NCBI RefSeq assembly: GCF_001038205.1 | Contig: NZ_JWIZ01000031.1 | Span: forward strand, 1 to 36,667 | Source: Muribacter muris | Lineage (GTDB): Bacteria > Pseudomonadota > Gammaproteobacteria > Enterobacterales > Pasteurellaceae | Length of the DNA: 36,667 nt | Direction of reading: 5' to 3' | Shown here: positions 7,101 to 17,701 of the stretch, one piece after another | Layout of the letters: every line of letters begins with the position of its first letter | Position numbering within the stretch: position 1 is the stretch's first letter | Made by a program: the position numbers and the translations under genes | Notes under the pieces: model-generated | What the model was told of the DNA's origin: nothing | What the model saw: the letters and a program-made list of their open reading frames with translations, nothing else | Database searches by the model: none

Positions 7101-8144
7101 TTAGCTCTCTTTTTCCGCCACCTCGCCGAGTAATCCGGCATAGCGAATCGTGGTCGGGCTAGATTCTAAAGCGATTTTGAGTGCCATTGTCAGCGGTACG
7201 GATAACAGCATTCCCACCGTACCGAGCAACCAGCCCCAAAAGAGAAGCGATAAAAACACCACTAATGTGGAAAGCCCTAGGGTTCTGCCCATCATTCTCG
7301 GTTCAAGCACATTGCCGATCACCATATTGATACCAATAACCCCGACAGCCACCCCTAATCCCGTTGAAAAGCCATTGAGCAGCAAGGCTTGCAGAATAAT
7401 CGGCACACTGGCAATAATCGAACCGATATTGGGGATATAGTTGAGCAAAAAGCTGAGTGTTGCCCATAGCACCGCATATTGCACCCCGCACAGTTCCAGC
7501 AGTAGCCAAACGCAGAAGCCGGTGAGTAGGCTGACGAAGGTTTTCACTCCCAAATAGCTGATGACTCCTTGCAGTACCCGATCAATATGATTTTCTTTAT
7601 CGGCGAGATGCCGGGGATCACCGCTTAATGCCACGGCGAGTTTATGCTTGGCGGTTGGCACTTCCAGCAGCATAAAGACCACCACGAGTAGCAGGACAAA
7701 GGTGTTGGTTACGACCCCTGAAAAGCTCAATAATAGACGGCTGATAAAATTCATCATCACGCTTGGGTCGAGCTGGTCGAGTAGGTTTTCTTTGGAAACG
7801 CTAATCGGTATATGCCACTGTTCTGCCAGTTGGAGCAAGGTCGTCAGACGTTCAGATAGCAGGATTTTGTATTGAGGAATGGAGGCGGTAAACTCACGAA
7901 TCGTACTGTTGATTAAACCGGCAAGAAAGAAAAAGATCGACACAAACAGCACAAAAAGGAGTGTAATAGCGACCCCAAGCGGCACTTTGCGATCGGTCAT
8001 CAGCTTAATCAGCGGTGAGCAAATAATCGCAATAAAGAGCGACAATAAAAACGGCACAACGATTTCTGCCGATAGTTTAATCCCCGCCAAAATAATGACG
8101 AGCGAGGCGGCGGCAACGAAGAGACGGGTGAGTGATTTTTCCAT
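7101..8144 (-). CDS. tqsA: AI-2E family permease, TqsA-like
   Basis: Polytopic inner-membrane protein of 347 residues in the AI-2E transporter (PerM/UPF0118) family. The N-terminal half has two to three membrane helices, then a soluble insert (about 90-145), then five or so C-terminal helices. The conserved NYIPNIGSIIA motif and the block GNVLEPRMMGRTLGLSTLVV followed by FLSLLFWGWLLG are closest to Escherichia coli TqsA (344 residues), which is linked to export of autoinducer-2. Other family members have been assigned Na+/H+ antiport, so the substrate is an inference. It converges with the lipoprotein gene across a 28-bp gap. Confidence 0.82.
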   Translation of the reverse strand: MEKSLTRLFVAAASLVIILAGIKLSAEIVVPFLLSLFIAIICSPLIKLMTDRKVPLGVAITLLFVLFVSIFFFLAGLINSTIREFTASIPQYKILLSERLTTLLQLAEQWHIPISVSKENLLDQLDPSVMMNFISRLLLSFSGVVTNTFVLLLVVVFMLLEVPTAKHKLAVALSGDPRHLADKENHIDRVLQGVISYLGVKTFVSLLTGFCVWLLLELCGVQYAVLWATLSFLLNYIPNIGSIIASVPIILQALLLNGFSTGLGVAVGVIGINMVIGNVLEPRMMGRTLGLSTLVVFLSLLFWGWLLGTVGMLLSVPLTMALKIALESSPTTIRYAGLLGEVAEKES

Positions 8145-8281
8145 AGGCGTTAGAGTGAAAGCGGTCGGTTTAGCCGAATATTTTACGAAATTATGTTACC
8201 GTTGCAAAATGTGAACAGCGTGTGTGCCACATTATCGTGATATTTGGCAGATTGTTCAGCGTATCCGACCGCTCGTGGCGA

Positions 8282-8653
8282 TTATTTATATTCCGAATGG
8301 TAAAGTTTTTTCAGCGCATTAAGTTGTGCGACAGTCGCTTTCGCTTCGGTTAATTTACCTTGTTCGGCGAGCAGTTTCGCTTGGCTTACCACATCAATGA
8401 CTTCCTGCATTCCTTGTTGGTAGCCGGAAAACTTGTTTTGATCACCGTTAAGACTGCGAGGCATTTTGCCTTTTGCTTGATTTGCCGCTTCGATAAATTT
8501 GTCGGTACTTTGTTGAAATGCTTCGGCGGAGTCAGCATTAAGCAACTGCCCGACTTGGCGGTTCATTTGAAACATTTCGATCGACACGTTTGCCACTGAT
8601 ACGGTGGCAAATGCAAGACTGAATAGGGCTATTGCCCATTTTACGCACTTCAT
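8282..8653 (-). CDS. cybC: Cytochrome b562
   Basis: Small periplasmic four-helix-bundle haem b protein. The 123-residue precursor has a signal peptide ending near SVA (residue 21). Both axial haem ligands of the family are in place: Met27 (about position 6 of the mature chain, in IEMFQM) and His119 in the C-terminal YHSEYK. No CXXCH motif is present, so haem is not covalently bound. The ATG at 8653 has GGAG 7 bp upstream; the GTG just before it at 8656 is less well placed. The electron partner is unknown. It lies downstream of fabB, separated by a terminator, so it probably has its own promoter there. Confidence 0.85.
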   Translation of the reverse strand: MKCVKWAIALFSLAFATVSVANVSIEMFQMNRQVGQLLNADSAEAFQQSTDKFIEAANQAKGKMPRSLNGDQNKFSGYQQGMQEVIDVVSQAKLLAEQGKLTEAKATVAQLNALKKLYHSEYK

Positions 8654-8669
8654 CACATCACTCCAAATA

Positions 8670-8696
8670 AAAATGAAAAGCGGGGCAACTTGCCCC
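8670..8696 (-). terminator. Intrinsic terminator of fabB
   Basis: GGGGCAA and TTGCCCC (8682-8696) form the stem. On the reverse strand it is followed by GCTTTTCATTTTTATTT. Confidence 0.65.
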
Positions 8697-8714
8697 TAAA
8701 TATTAAAATTGAAA

Positions 8715-9932
8715 TTAGCCTTGATATTTTTGGAACACTAAGCAGGCGTTCGTACCGCCGAAGCCGAAGCTATTGGACATCACGGTCGTTAAGGTTTTAT
8801 CTTGACGTTCGGTGATGATATTTAACCCTTCGGCTTGCTCGTCTAAGGTCTCAATATTGATACTTGGCGCAATAAAGCCGTTATCCAACATCAACAGTGA
8901 GTAGATTGCCTCGTGCGCACCGGCTGCCCCGAGGGAGTGTCCGGTCATTGATTTGGTGGAAGAAATTGCCGGCGATTTATCCGCAAATACTTCACGGATT
9001 GCGCCTAATTCTTTTACATCACCCACCGGCGTTGATGTACCGTGTACATTGATATATTCCACTTCGCCGTTTACGGTGGCAAGGGCTTGTTTCATACAAC
9101 GCACCGCACCTTCGCCGCTCGGTGCGACCATATCGTAGCCGTCCGAGGTTGCGCCGTAGCCGACAATTTCCGCATAGATTTTTGCACCACGGGCTAGGGC
9201 GTGTTCCAATTCTTCAATAACTAATACCGCACCGCCGCCGGCAATAACGAAGCCATCACGGTTGGCATCGTAAGCGCGGGAGGCTTTGGTAGGAGTGTCG
9301 TTATATTTGGTCGACACCGCACCCATCGCATCAAATTCGGTGGCACATTCCCAAGACAATTCTTCCGCACCGCCGGCAAAGACAATATCCTGTTTGCCGA
9401 GTTGGATCAGCTCCATTGCGTGCCCGATACAGTGTGCGGAGGTTGCACAGGCAGAGCTGATAGAGTAATTGACGCCACGGATTTTATACGGAGTGGCAAG
9501 GCAAGCAGACACGCTGGACGCCATTGTTTTGGTAACGGCATAAGGCCCGACAGCTTTCACCCCACGAGGACCGCGTACCGCATCGCAGGCAACTAATTGG
9601 CTGTGTGCTGACCCCGTGCCTGCGCCGATAACTAAGCCGGTGCGGTCGTTTGATACTTGATCCTCGGTTAAACCGGCATCTTCAATCGCTTCTTTCATTG
9701 AAAGGTAAGCGTAGGCAGCGGCATCGCCCATAAAACGATAGACTTTACGGTCGATAAGCTCGGCAGGATTGAGCTTGATTGTACCTGCAATTTGGCTACG
9801 CATACCCACTTCGGCAAATGCCGGCACAAATTCAATACCGGATTTGCCTTCACGCAATGAGGCTAAGACTTCTGCTTTGTTATTTCCGATACTTGAAATA
9901 ATCCCTAAACCGGTAATTACCACTCTTTTCAT
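8715..9932 (-). CDS. fabB: 3-oxoacyl-[acyl-carrier-protein] synthase I
   Basis: Condensing enzyme of type II fatty acid synthesis; FabB is needed for elongation of the unsaturated branch. The 405-residue protein has the complete Cys-His-His triad: Cys162 in SSACATSAH, the first His in [11 protein letters not shown], and the second in [13 protein letters not shown]. The C-terminal [14 protein letters not shown] block is also present. Length and the early motif [13 protein letters not shown] identify it as FabB rather than FabF (which is usually somewhat longer). The start has GAGGA just upstream. No other fab gene is adjacent. Confidence 0.96.
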   Translation of the reverse strand: MKRVVITGLGIISSIGNNKAEVLASLREGKSGIEFVPAFAEVGMRSQIAGTIKLNPAELIDRKVYRFMGDAAAYAYLSMKEAIEDAGLTEDQVSNDRTGLVIGAGTGSAHSQLVACDAVRGPRGVKAVGPYAVTKTMASSVSACLATPYKIRGVNYSISSACATSAHCIGHAMELIQLGKQDIVFAGGAEELSWECATEFDAMGAVSTKYNDTPTKASRAYDANRDGFVIAGGGAVLVIEELEHALARGAKIYAEIVGYGATSDGYDMVAPSGEGAVRCMKQALATVNGEVEYINVHGTSTPVGDVKELGAIREVFADKSPAISSTKSMTGHSLGAAGAHEAIYSLLMLDNGFIAPSINIETLDEQAEGLNIITERQDKTLTTVMSNSFGFGGTNACLVFQKYQG

Positions 9933-10041
9933 TCTTTATCCTCTTTTGAAATAAGATTAAATCTGGGCTATTCTACACAATTTAGCGGATCGGCTAAACC
10001 AAAAAATCAACGCAAGCGGTCAGATCCGAGTTGTTTTTGGC

Positions 10042-10071
10042 AAAAAGAAAGGCTGTTACACAACAGCCTTT
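10042..10071 (-). terminator. Intrinsic terminator of purA
   Basis: AAAGGCTGTT and AACAGCCTTT form a perfect 10-bp stem with a 4-nt loop. On the reverse strand the run CTTTTTG follows. Confidence 0.85.
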
Positions 10072-10082
10072 CGGGTCAATAC

Positions 10083-12408
<2,326 letters not shown>

Positions 12409-12409
<1 letters not shown>

Positions 12410-13629
12410 TACTTAAATCTCCCTTGACGCTCAGTTTGTCTTGGCTGAGGTGCGGGCTGTGCCGCTGGTGCGGTTTGTACCGGCGCAATTTGCGGTTGGA
12501 TTGGCGCAGGCGGCGCAACCGTTTCGCTCACGCTTGGTTTTGCCATCAATTTATCAAGCGGCAATACGGCAAGATTATTCGCATTGGCACTGTCCATCAT
12601 CAGCTTAGGCGTGTTTTTCATTACCTTTTCCATCGTTTGAATGTAAAGGCGCTCGCGGGTAACTTCCGGTGCTTGACGGTATTCCGGCAATAATCGGCTG
12701 AAGCGTTCTACTTCACCGCGCGCATTGAGTACCACTTGCTCTTTGTAAGCATTGGCTTGTTCGATAATCCTTTGTGCTTGACCCCGTGCAATCGGTTCTT
12801 GACCACGGGCATAGGCTTCGGCTTCTCGGATTAGACGCTGCTCGTCCTCTTGGGCTTTAATCGCATCGTCAAAAGCGGCTTTCACTTCTTCCGGCGGGCG
12901 AGCGTATTGGAAATTGACATCTGTAACCAGCAAGCCCATATCGTAGTTTTTGATAATCTCCCGCAAGGTATGCCACGTTTTTTCACGCACAACCGCACGA
13001 CCGGTAGTGAGAATATCGTCCATTGTCATATGCCCGATGACATAGCGTAGCGCGCTGTCGGTGGCTTGTTTTAAGCTATCGTCCGGCTTGGTTACACTGA
13101 AATGGTATTTTGCCGGATCTTCAATGCGGTATTGCACGGTCATTTCAACCTGTACCATATTTTCATCTTGGGTGAGCATTGACCCGCTGGTTTTCAACTC
13201 GGAGACTTGTTCCACATTGGTTGGAATCACTTGGTCGATAAAGGTCGGCTTCCAGTTTAAGCCCGGCATTTGAATGCTGTGCAATTTGCCGAAGCGGGTA
13301 ACCACGCCCCGTTCCGCCTCTTGAATGGTATAAAATCCGGACGCAGCCCAAACGATTGCGCCCAAACCGAAAATAATCGGCAAAAATTTACCGAATGACA
13401 CGGGGGGCTGGCTGTTTGAACCGTTTCGATTGCCGCCGTTACCGCCGCCTATTTTTTTCAGTAAATTGTTAAAAACGTCTTCTAAATCCGGCGGTTGCTG
13501 ACTCGATTTAGACTGAGGCGCTTGATCTGGCTGCTGCCCCGTGCCTTGCTGTTCTTGTTCAGGCTTTTTTTGTCCCGGTTTCCCCCAAGGATCTTGCGAA
13601 TTGCCATTGCCTGATGCGTTCCACGACAT
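12409..13629 (-). CDS. hflK: HflK, FtsH protease modulator
   Basis: Partner of HflC; 406 residues from the ATG at 13629, which is preceded by TGGAG. The start MSWNASGNGNSQDPWG matches the usual HflK N-terminus; a frame beginning 10 codons earlier does not. The first ~75 residues are Gln/Pro/Gly/Asn-rich and cytoplasmic, followed by a single membrane segment (about 82-100), then the SPFH domain (EAERGVVTRFGKL), and an Ala/Gln/Arg-rich helix (RGQEPIARGQAQRIIEQANAY). The tail is Pro/Gln/Ala-rich (low complexity). hflC follows with a 1-base overlap. No hfq or hflX is present upstream, unlike in enterobacteria. Confidence 0.96.
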
Positions 13630-13891
13630 AATGTTCTCCAAAATCAACAGTATTTGCATTTTTTAAACATTTTTAAACAAAATGCAAGCGTTGGATTGTA
13701 CCGATTTTGATTGGTTTTGGCTAGTTTGAATATGCAAAATCTGCGATCAATTTTGGCATTTTTCGCTTGGCGGGACGAGCGAAACGGCATTTGCAATTTC
13801 TTGCTAAAAACCGACCGCGTGTTGCGGTAAATAATCGCCCAAAGGGTAAAATCAGCGTATAATTTGCCCTTTTTGATTGAAGGTTTACGCT

Positions 13892-15193
13892 ATGCAAAAA
13901 TTACGTTATCCGGTGGACGCAAAACCGCCTTTTGGTTTAACGCTATTATTAGCCGCTCAACACTTACTGGCGGCATTGGGCGGGATTATTGCCGTCCCCT
14001 TAGTATTGGGCAATGTACTGAAATTGCCCACGCCCGATACGATCGTGTTAGTCAATGCCGCCTTATTGGTCTCAGGTATTGTAACGATCATTCAATGCCA
14101 AGGGATCGGGCCGATCGGCTTGCGTTTGCCGAGTGTGATGGGAACGAGCTTTACTTTTGTGGCAGCGGCGTTGGCGATCGGCTTTAGCGAATACGGCGTG
14201 GCGGGCATTTTGGGTTCGTCCCTTGTCGGCTCGCTGGTGATGATTGTCGGCAGCTTTTTTATGCCTTATGTGCGAAAACTGTTTCCACCGGTTGTAACCG
14301 GTGTGGTAGTGATGATGATCGGTTTGAGCTTAATTCCGGTGGCGGTCGATTGGTTTGCCGGCGGGCAAAAGGGCGATCCACATTATGCTGATCCGGCTAA
14401 TTTAGCGATGGCGGCGTTTGTGCTAGTTTTGGTGGTTGCCTTAGTGCAATGGGGCAAAGGTATTTTTTCGGCAGCGGCGATTGTGATCGGGATTTTAGTC
14501 GGCTATCTGGTAGCGTTAGCACTGGGAATGATTGATTTCACCAATGTGAACAATGCCGATTGGTTTGCCGTGCCGCAGCCGTTGCATTTTGGCTTGGCAT
14601 TTCCGATTTCCGGCATTATCGGAATGAGCATTGCCTATTTGGTTACCATTGTCGAATCTAGCGGCAATTTTTTAGCCCTCGGTAATGTGACCCAAACGGA
14701 GATTACCGGCAAGCATTTGCGTGGCGGAGTGCTGTGTGATGGTTTAGGCTCGGCGTTGGCGGCGGTAATGTCCACTACGCCGTTTTCCTCGTTCTCGCAA
14801 AATATCGGCGTGATTTCTCTGACGGGCGTTGCCAGTCGCTATGTGGTAACGATAATGGGCGTGTTATTGGTACTTGCCGGTGTGTTTCCGGTGTTTGGTG
14901 CGTTGATAGTGTCAATTCCGATGCCGGTACTCGGTGGCGCAGGTTTGATGATGTTTGCAATGATTATTGCGGCAGGTATTCAAATGCTGGATAAGGTGGA
15001 ACGCAGCAAACGCAACGGCTTGATTATTGCCATTTCGATCGGTTGCGGCTTAGCTGTAACGACGCGTCCCGAACTCTTGGATAAATTACCCTCATTTGTA
15101 AAAGAGATTTTCGGATCGGGGATTACGGTCGGCTCGTTGCTGGCGCTGACGCTCAATTTAATCCTGCCGCACGAGAAAGATGAGCAGGCGTAA
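13892..15193 (+). CDS. NCS2 family nucleobase permease, probably for purines (xanthine/urate type)
   Basis: A 433-residue inner-membrane proton symporter of the nucleobase-cation symporter 2 family, with about 14 membrane segments. The family signature reads SQNIGVISLTGVASR near residues 305-320. The QN-x-G-x4-TG form is that of xanthine and urate carriers; uracil carriers have EN-x-G-x4-TR. This is why purine uptake is preferred, though the exact base is not certain. The ATG at 13892 has GAAGG 8 bp upstream; the TTG at 13877 has no ribosome site. A hairpin at 15255 could end the transcript. I saw no purine riboswitch or PurR-like box before it. Confidence 0.87.
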   Translation: MQKLRYPVDAKPPFGLTLLLAAQHLLAALGGIIAVPLVLGNVLKLPTPDTIVLVNAALLVSGIVTIIQCQGIGPIGLRLPSVMGTSFTFVAAALAIGFSEYGVAGILGSSLVGSLVMIVGSFFMPYVRKLFPPVVTGVVVMMIGLSLIPVAVDWFAGGQKGDPHYADPANLAMAAFVLVLVVALVQWGKGIFSAAAIVIGILVGYLVALALGMIDFTNVNNADWFAVPQPLHFGLAFPISGIIGMSIAYLVTIVESSGNFLALGNVTQTEITGKHLRGGVLCDGLGSALAAVMSTTPFSSFSQNIGVISLTGVASRYVVTIMGVLLVLAGVFPVFGALIVSIPMPVLGGAGLMMFAMIIAAGIQMLDKVERSKRNGLIIAISIGCGLAVTTRPELLDKLPSFVKEIFGSGITVGSLLALTLNLILPHEKDEQA

Positions 15194-15210
15194 TTTCGAC
15201 AAAATATCAC

Positions 15211-15239
15211 TTGAAATTTAGGGCAATTGTCCCTATCTT
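15211..15239 (+). promoter_or_regulatory. Candidate trxA promoter with palindrome in the spacer
   Basis: TTGAAA (15211-15216) and TATCTT (15234-15239) are 17 bp apart. Most of the spacer and the first bases of the -10 are covered by TAGGG-N7-CCCTA (15219-15235). Confidence 0.5.
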
Positions 15240-15254
15240 GTGCAACATCTTATT

Positions 15255-15285
15255 AACGCTTCACCCGTGGGAGCGTTTTGTTTTG
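15255..15285 (+). terminator. Hairpin with T-rich tail before trxA
   Basis: AACGCT and AGCGTT flank an 11-nt loop that can add CCC/GGG contacts, followed by TTGTTTTG. It could end the permease transcript, or be a leader structure of trxA if the promoter at 15211 is real. Confidence 0.4.
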
Positions 15286-15306
15286 ACCTCACTATAAGGA
15301 ATGACT

Positions 15307-15621
15307 ATGAGCAGTGTAATTCATACCACCGATGCAACGTTTGAACAAGACGTATTAAAATCAGATGTGCCGGTATTATTAGACTTTTGGGCACCGTGGT
15401 GTGGCCCTTGCCGTGCGATTGGACCGGTATTAGACGATTTAGCCGCCCAAGTCGGCGATAAAGCGAAGATCGTGAAAATGAATGTGGACGAAAACCAACA
15501 AGTGCCGGCACAATACGGCGTGCGTAGTATCCCGTTCTTGCTGATTATCAAAAACGGCGAAGTGGTCGCACAACAAGTTGGTGCACAAAACCTACCGGCA
15601 TTTTTAGAAAATTTAGCCTAG
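15307..15621 (+). CDS. trxA: Thioredoxin 1
   Basis: Cytoplasmic dithiol-disulfide carrier that serves ribonucleotide reductase, methionine sulfoxide reductase and others. It has 104 residues from the ATG at 15307, which is 6 bp after AAGGA; the ATG at 15301 abuts that site and is less likely. The WCGPC active site is at residues 31-35, the buried Asp at 26, and the cis-Pro in RSIPFLL in the second half. Length and sequence are those of the TrxA group, not the longer TrxC with its zinc domain. It stands alone between its own terminator and the permease gene. Confidence 0.97.
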   Translation: MSSVIHTTDATFEQDVLKSDVPVLLDFWAPWCGPCRAIGPVLDDLAAQVGDKAKIVKMNVDENQQVPAQYGVRSIPFLLIIKNGEVVAQQVGAQNLPAFLENLA

Positions 15622-15636
15622 TTTGAATAAACGATA

Positions 15637-15669
15637 AAAGCGACTTGAGGTAGCTCAAGTCGCTTTTTT
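15637..15669 (+). terminator. Strong, probably bidirectional terminator of trxA
   Basis: AAAGCGACTTGAG and CTCAAGTCGCTTT form a 13-bp stem with a GTAG loop, followed by TTT. On the reverse strand it is followed by TTTTATCG, so it could also end the trhP transcript. Confidence 0.9.
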
Positions 15670-15738
15670 AATGTGCGCAAGCGGTCAGATGAGTCGGACA
15701 TTTTGCAAAAAAACCGCTAAATCCGACCGCTTGTTCTG

Positions 15739-17112
15739 TTACTGGTGCGGGTTGCGGGTATTGGCATTGACGAGATTACGCATCAATAAGGCGTACTGGA
15801 GATCAATATCCTGCGGCACGTCTAAAAAGACAAAATGCCCGTCCCCTAAGCCGGCTTCTACCGCTTCGTTTTTGCGGTTGAGCATTCGTTCGATTTTAAA
15901 CACGATATTGCCTTTCGGCGTCATCATTTCCACTTCATCGCCGAGCAGGAATTTATTTTTAACCGCCACTTCCGCCATACCTTGTTCGTTGCGTTTGCCG
16001 GTAAATTCACCGACAAATTGCTGACGCTCGGAAATGGAGTAGCCGTACTCGTAGTTTTGATACTCATCGTGGGTGTGGCGTCGTAAAAAACCTTCCGTAT
16101 AGCCACGGTGTGCCAGCGACTCAAGGGTATCCATCAACGCAGGGTCGAACGGCTTGCCAGCGGCGGCATCGTCAATTGCTTTGCGGTAAACTTGAGCGGT
16201 TCTGGCACAATAGTAGAACGATTTGGTACGCCCTTCAATTTTGAGGGAATGTACGCCGATTTGAGCGAGTTTTTCCACGTGTTGCACCGCACGCAAATCT
16301 TTCGAGTTCATAATGTAAGTGCCGTGCTCGTCTTCAAAGGCGGTCATTTGCTCGTCCGGCTTTTGGCTTTCGGCTAACAAAAAGACTTTATTGGTGGTAT
16401 CGCCCTCACCTAAGGTCGGTGCAACGTTTTTGATCTCAATCTGCTGTGCCGGATCAATTTTCGACACAATGTTCCCGACATCATCAATCTGACCTTCTTC
16501 CACTTGGTATTCCCAACGGCACGCATTGGTGCAAGTGCCTTGGTTCGGATCACGTTTGTTGATATAGCCGGAGAGCAGGCAACGCCCTGAATACGCCATA
16601 CACAACGCACCGTGAACAAAAATTTCGATTTCCATATCCGGCACTTGCTCACGGATTTCGGCAATTTCTTCAATGGATAATTCACGGGATAAAATCACAC
16701 GGGTTAAGCCCATCTGTTTCCAGAATTTCACCGTTGCCCAGTTTACCGCATTGGCTTGTACCGACAGGTGAATATCCATTTGCGGAAAATGTTCACGCAC
16801 CAGCATAATCAGACCGGGGTCGGACATAATCAACGCATCGGGCTGCATATCCACCACCACTTGCAAATCCTTAATAAAGGTTTTGAGCTTGGAATTATGC
16901 GGGGCGATGTTCACCACCACATAGAATTTTTTGCCGAGGGCGTGGGCCTCATCAATACCGATCTTCAAATTGGCGTGGTTAAATTCATTGTTACGCACAC
17001 GCAGGCTGTAACGAGGCTGCCCCGCATAGACGGCATCTGCCCCATAGGCAAAGGCATAACGCATATTTTTCAGCGAACCGGCAGGGGATAAAAGTTCGGG
17101 TTTTTGTAACAT
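15739..17112 (-). CDS. trhP: TrhP, U32 family tRNA uridine hydroxylation protein
   Basis: A 457-residue protein of the peptidase U32 family, matching Escherichia coli YegQ (453 residues), renamed TrhP for its role in prephenate-dependent hydroxylation of wobble uridine 34 in tRNA. The N-terminus reads ELLSPAGSLKNMRYAFAYGADAVY, the family start. The U32 signature follows: EIFVHGALCMAYSGRCLLS, then NQGTCTNACRWEY, giving the Cys cluster seen in this group. IEGRTKSFYY and the C-terminal beta-rich domain (GDEVEMMTPKGN) complete it. No TrhO or second U32 gene is adjacent. The prephenate link connects it loosely with pheA elsewhere in the window. Confidence 0.92.
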   Translation of the reverse strand: MLQKPELLSPAGSLKNMRYAFAYGADAVYAGQPRYSLRVRNNEFNHANLKIGIDEAHALGKKFYVVVNIAPHNSKLKTFIKDLQVVVDMQPDALIMSDPGLIMLVREHFPQMDIHLSVQANAVNWATVKFWKQMGLTRVILSRELSIEEIAEIREQVPDMEIEIFVHGALCMAYSGRCLLSGYINKRDPNQGTCTNACRWEYQVEEGQIDDVGNIVSKIDPAQQIEIKNVAPTLGEGDTTNKVFLLAESQKPDEQMTAFEDEHGTYIMNSKDLRAVQHVEKLAQIGVHSLKIEGRTKSFYYCARTAQVYRKAIDDAAAGKPFDPALMDTLESLAHRGYTEGFLRRHTHDEYQNYEYGYSISERQQFVGEFTGKRNEQGMAEVAVKNKFLLGDEVEMMTPKGNIVFKIERMLNRKNEAVEAGLGDGHFVFLDVPQDIDLQYALLMRNLVNANTRNPHQ

Positions 17113-17323
17113 TTCAATTCTCTTCTGATAACAAGTCAGGGTTTTCCAGAGTGGAAAACGTAAAGGGGCGTTATTTTATATGAAGAATGCTATTTCTCTA
17201 AGCGAAAATTGAGGTAATAAGATGAGGGTTAAGCGTTTAAATATCACGCTATTTTTTATGCACTTGCTTTACAGGCGAGGTAATCAAAAAGACTTTTAGC
17301 ACTGTTTAACTAACTTAAGTGCC

Positions 17324-17669
17324 TAATATTATGTCGCCAACGCACAAAATAGATATTTCAATATTATTGTAGGGACGCCACGCTAGCGTCCGCATAAAAT
17401 CGCATTATTTCACGATTTTTCGGTATTATGTAGAAAATGCACAAAAATAGATATTTTAACAGAATGTAGGGACACACTGCGTGTGTCCTTTATAAAAATC
17501 AAATTATTTCAATAGGTTAAAATCCGGATACACGCAGTGTGTCCCTACAAGAGAACAAAAAACGACTTTGTGCAACGGCTATATAATATTGAGATTTTCT
17601 TAAACGGACGCAAGCATTGCGTCCCTACCGTTTGCTCAAAATGGTATTTTGTGAATCTGCTAGATATGC
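17324..17669 (+). mobile_element. Older, diverged MITE-like element interrupted by copy 3
   Basis: The left part (from TAATATTATGTCGCC) and the right part (ending CTGCTAGATATG) both resemble the left end of copies 2 and 3, in opposite orientations. They carry GTAG hairpins at 17369-17391 (forward, stem GGACGC/GCGTCC) and 17606-17628 (reverse, stem GGACGCAA/TTGCGTCC). Copy 3 sits between the halves. The outer ends are too diverged to show a target duplication. Confidence 0.6.
17421..17591 (+). mobile_element. 171-bp MITE-like element (copy 3)
   Basis: It starts CGGTATTATGTAG and ends CTATATAATATTG. The flanks CGATTTTT (17413-17420) and AGATTTTC (17592-17599) agree at 6 of 8 positions, fitting a decayed 8-bp duplication. 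Internal inverted GTAG hairpins lie at 17466-17488 (forward) and 17526-17548 (reverse). It is highly similar to copy 2, in the same orientation. Confidence 0.8.
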
Positions 17670-17701
17670 CAAAAAATGTCGTCAAACCGACCGCTTGCTA
17701 T

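Larger units (their letters stand above)
17113..17701. other. Gene-free region holding nested repeat elements
   Basis: The 589 bp between trhP and the bcr pseudogene carry no credible coding sequence. The first ~210 bp are A/T-rich without a feature I can name. The rest is an older repeat element split by a newer copy (see 17324-17669), and an uptake signal just before the bcr end (about 17692). Confidence 0.75.

Noticed and set aside
13630-13891. Possible purine riboswitch or PurR box before the NCS2 permease
   Set aside because: I could not find the conserved three-way junction pattern or a PurR-like palindrome; only A/T-rich sequence and a degenerate uptake signal are visible.
17413-17599. 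Remnant of an insertion sequence with transposase
   Set aside because: No frame in or near any copy encodes a transposase fragment; the two complete copies have the same length, so these are non-coding elements, not truncated insertion sequences.
17329-17628. Possible CRISPR array from repeated GTAGGGAC units
   Set aside because: Repeats alternate in orientation, spacing is irregular, and the units are hairpins inside larger elements; no cas genes are present.
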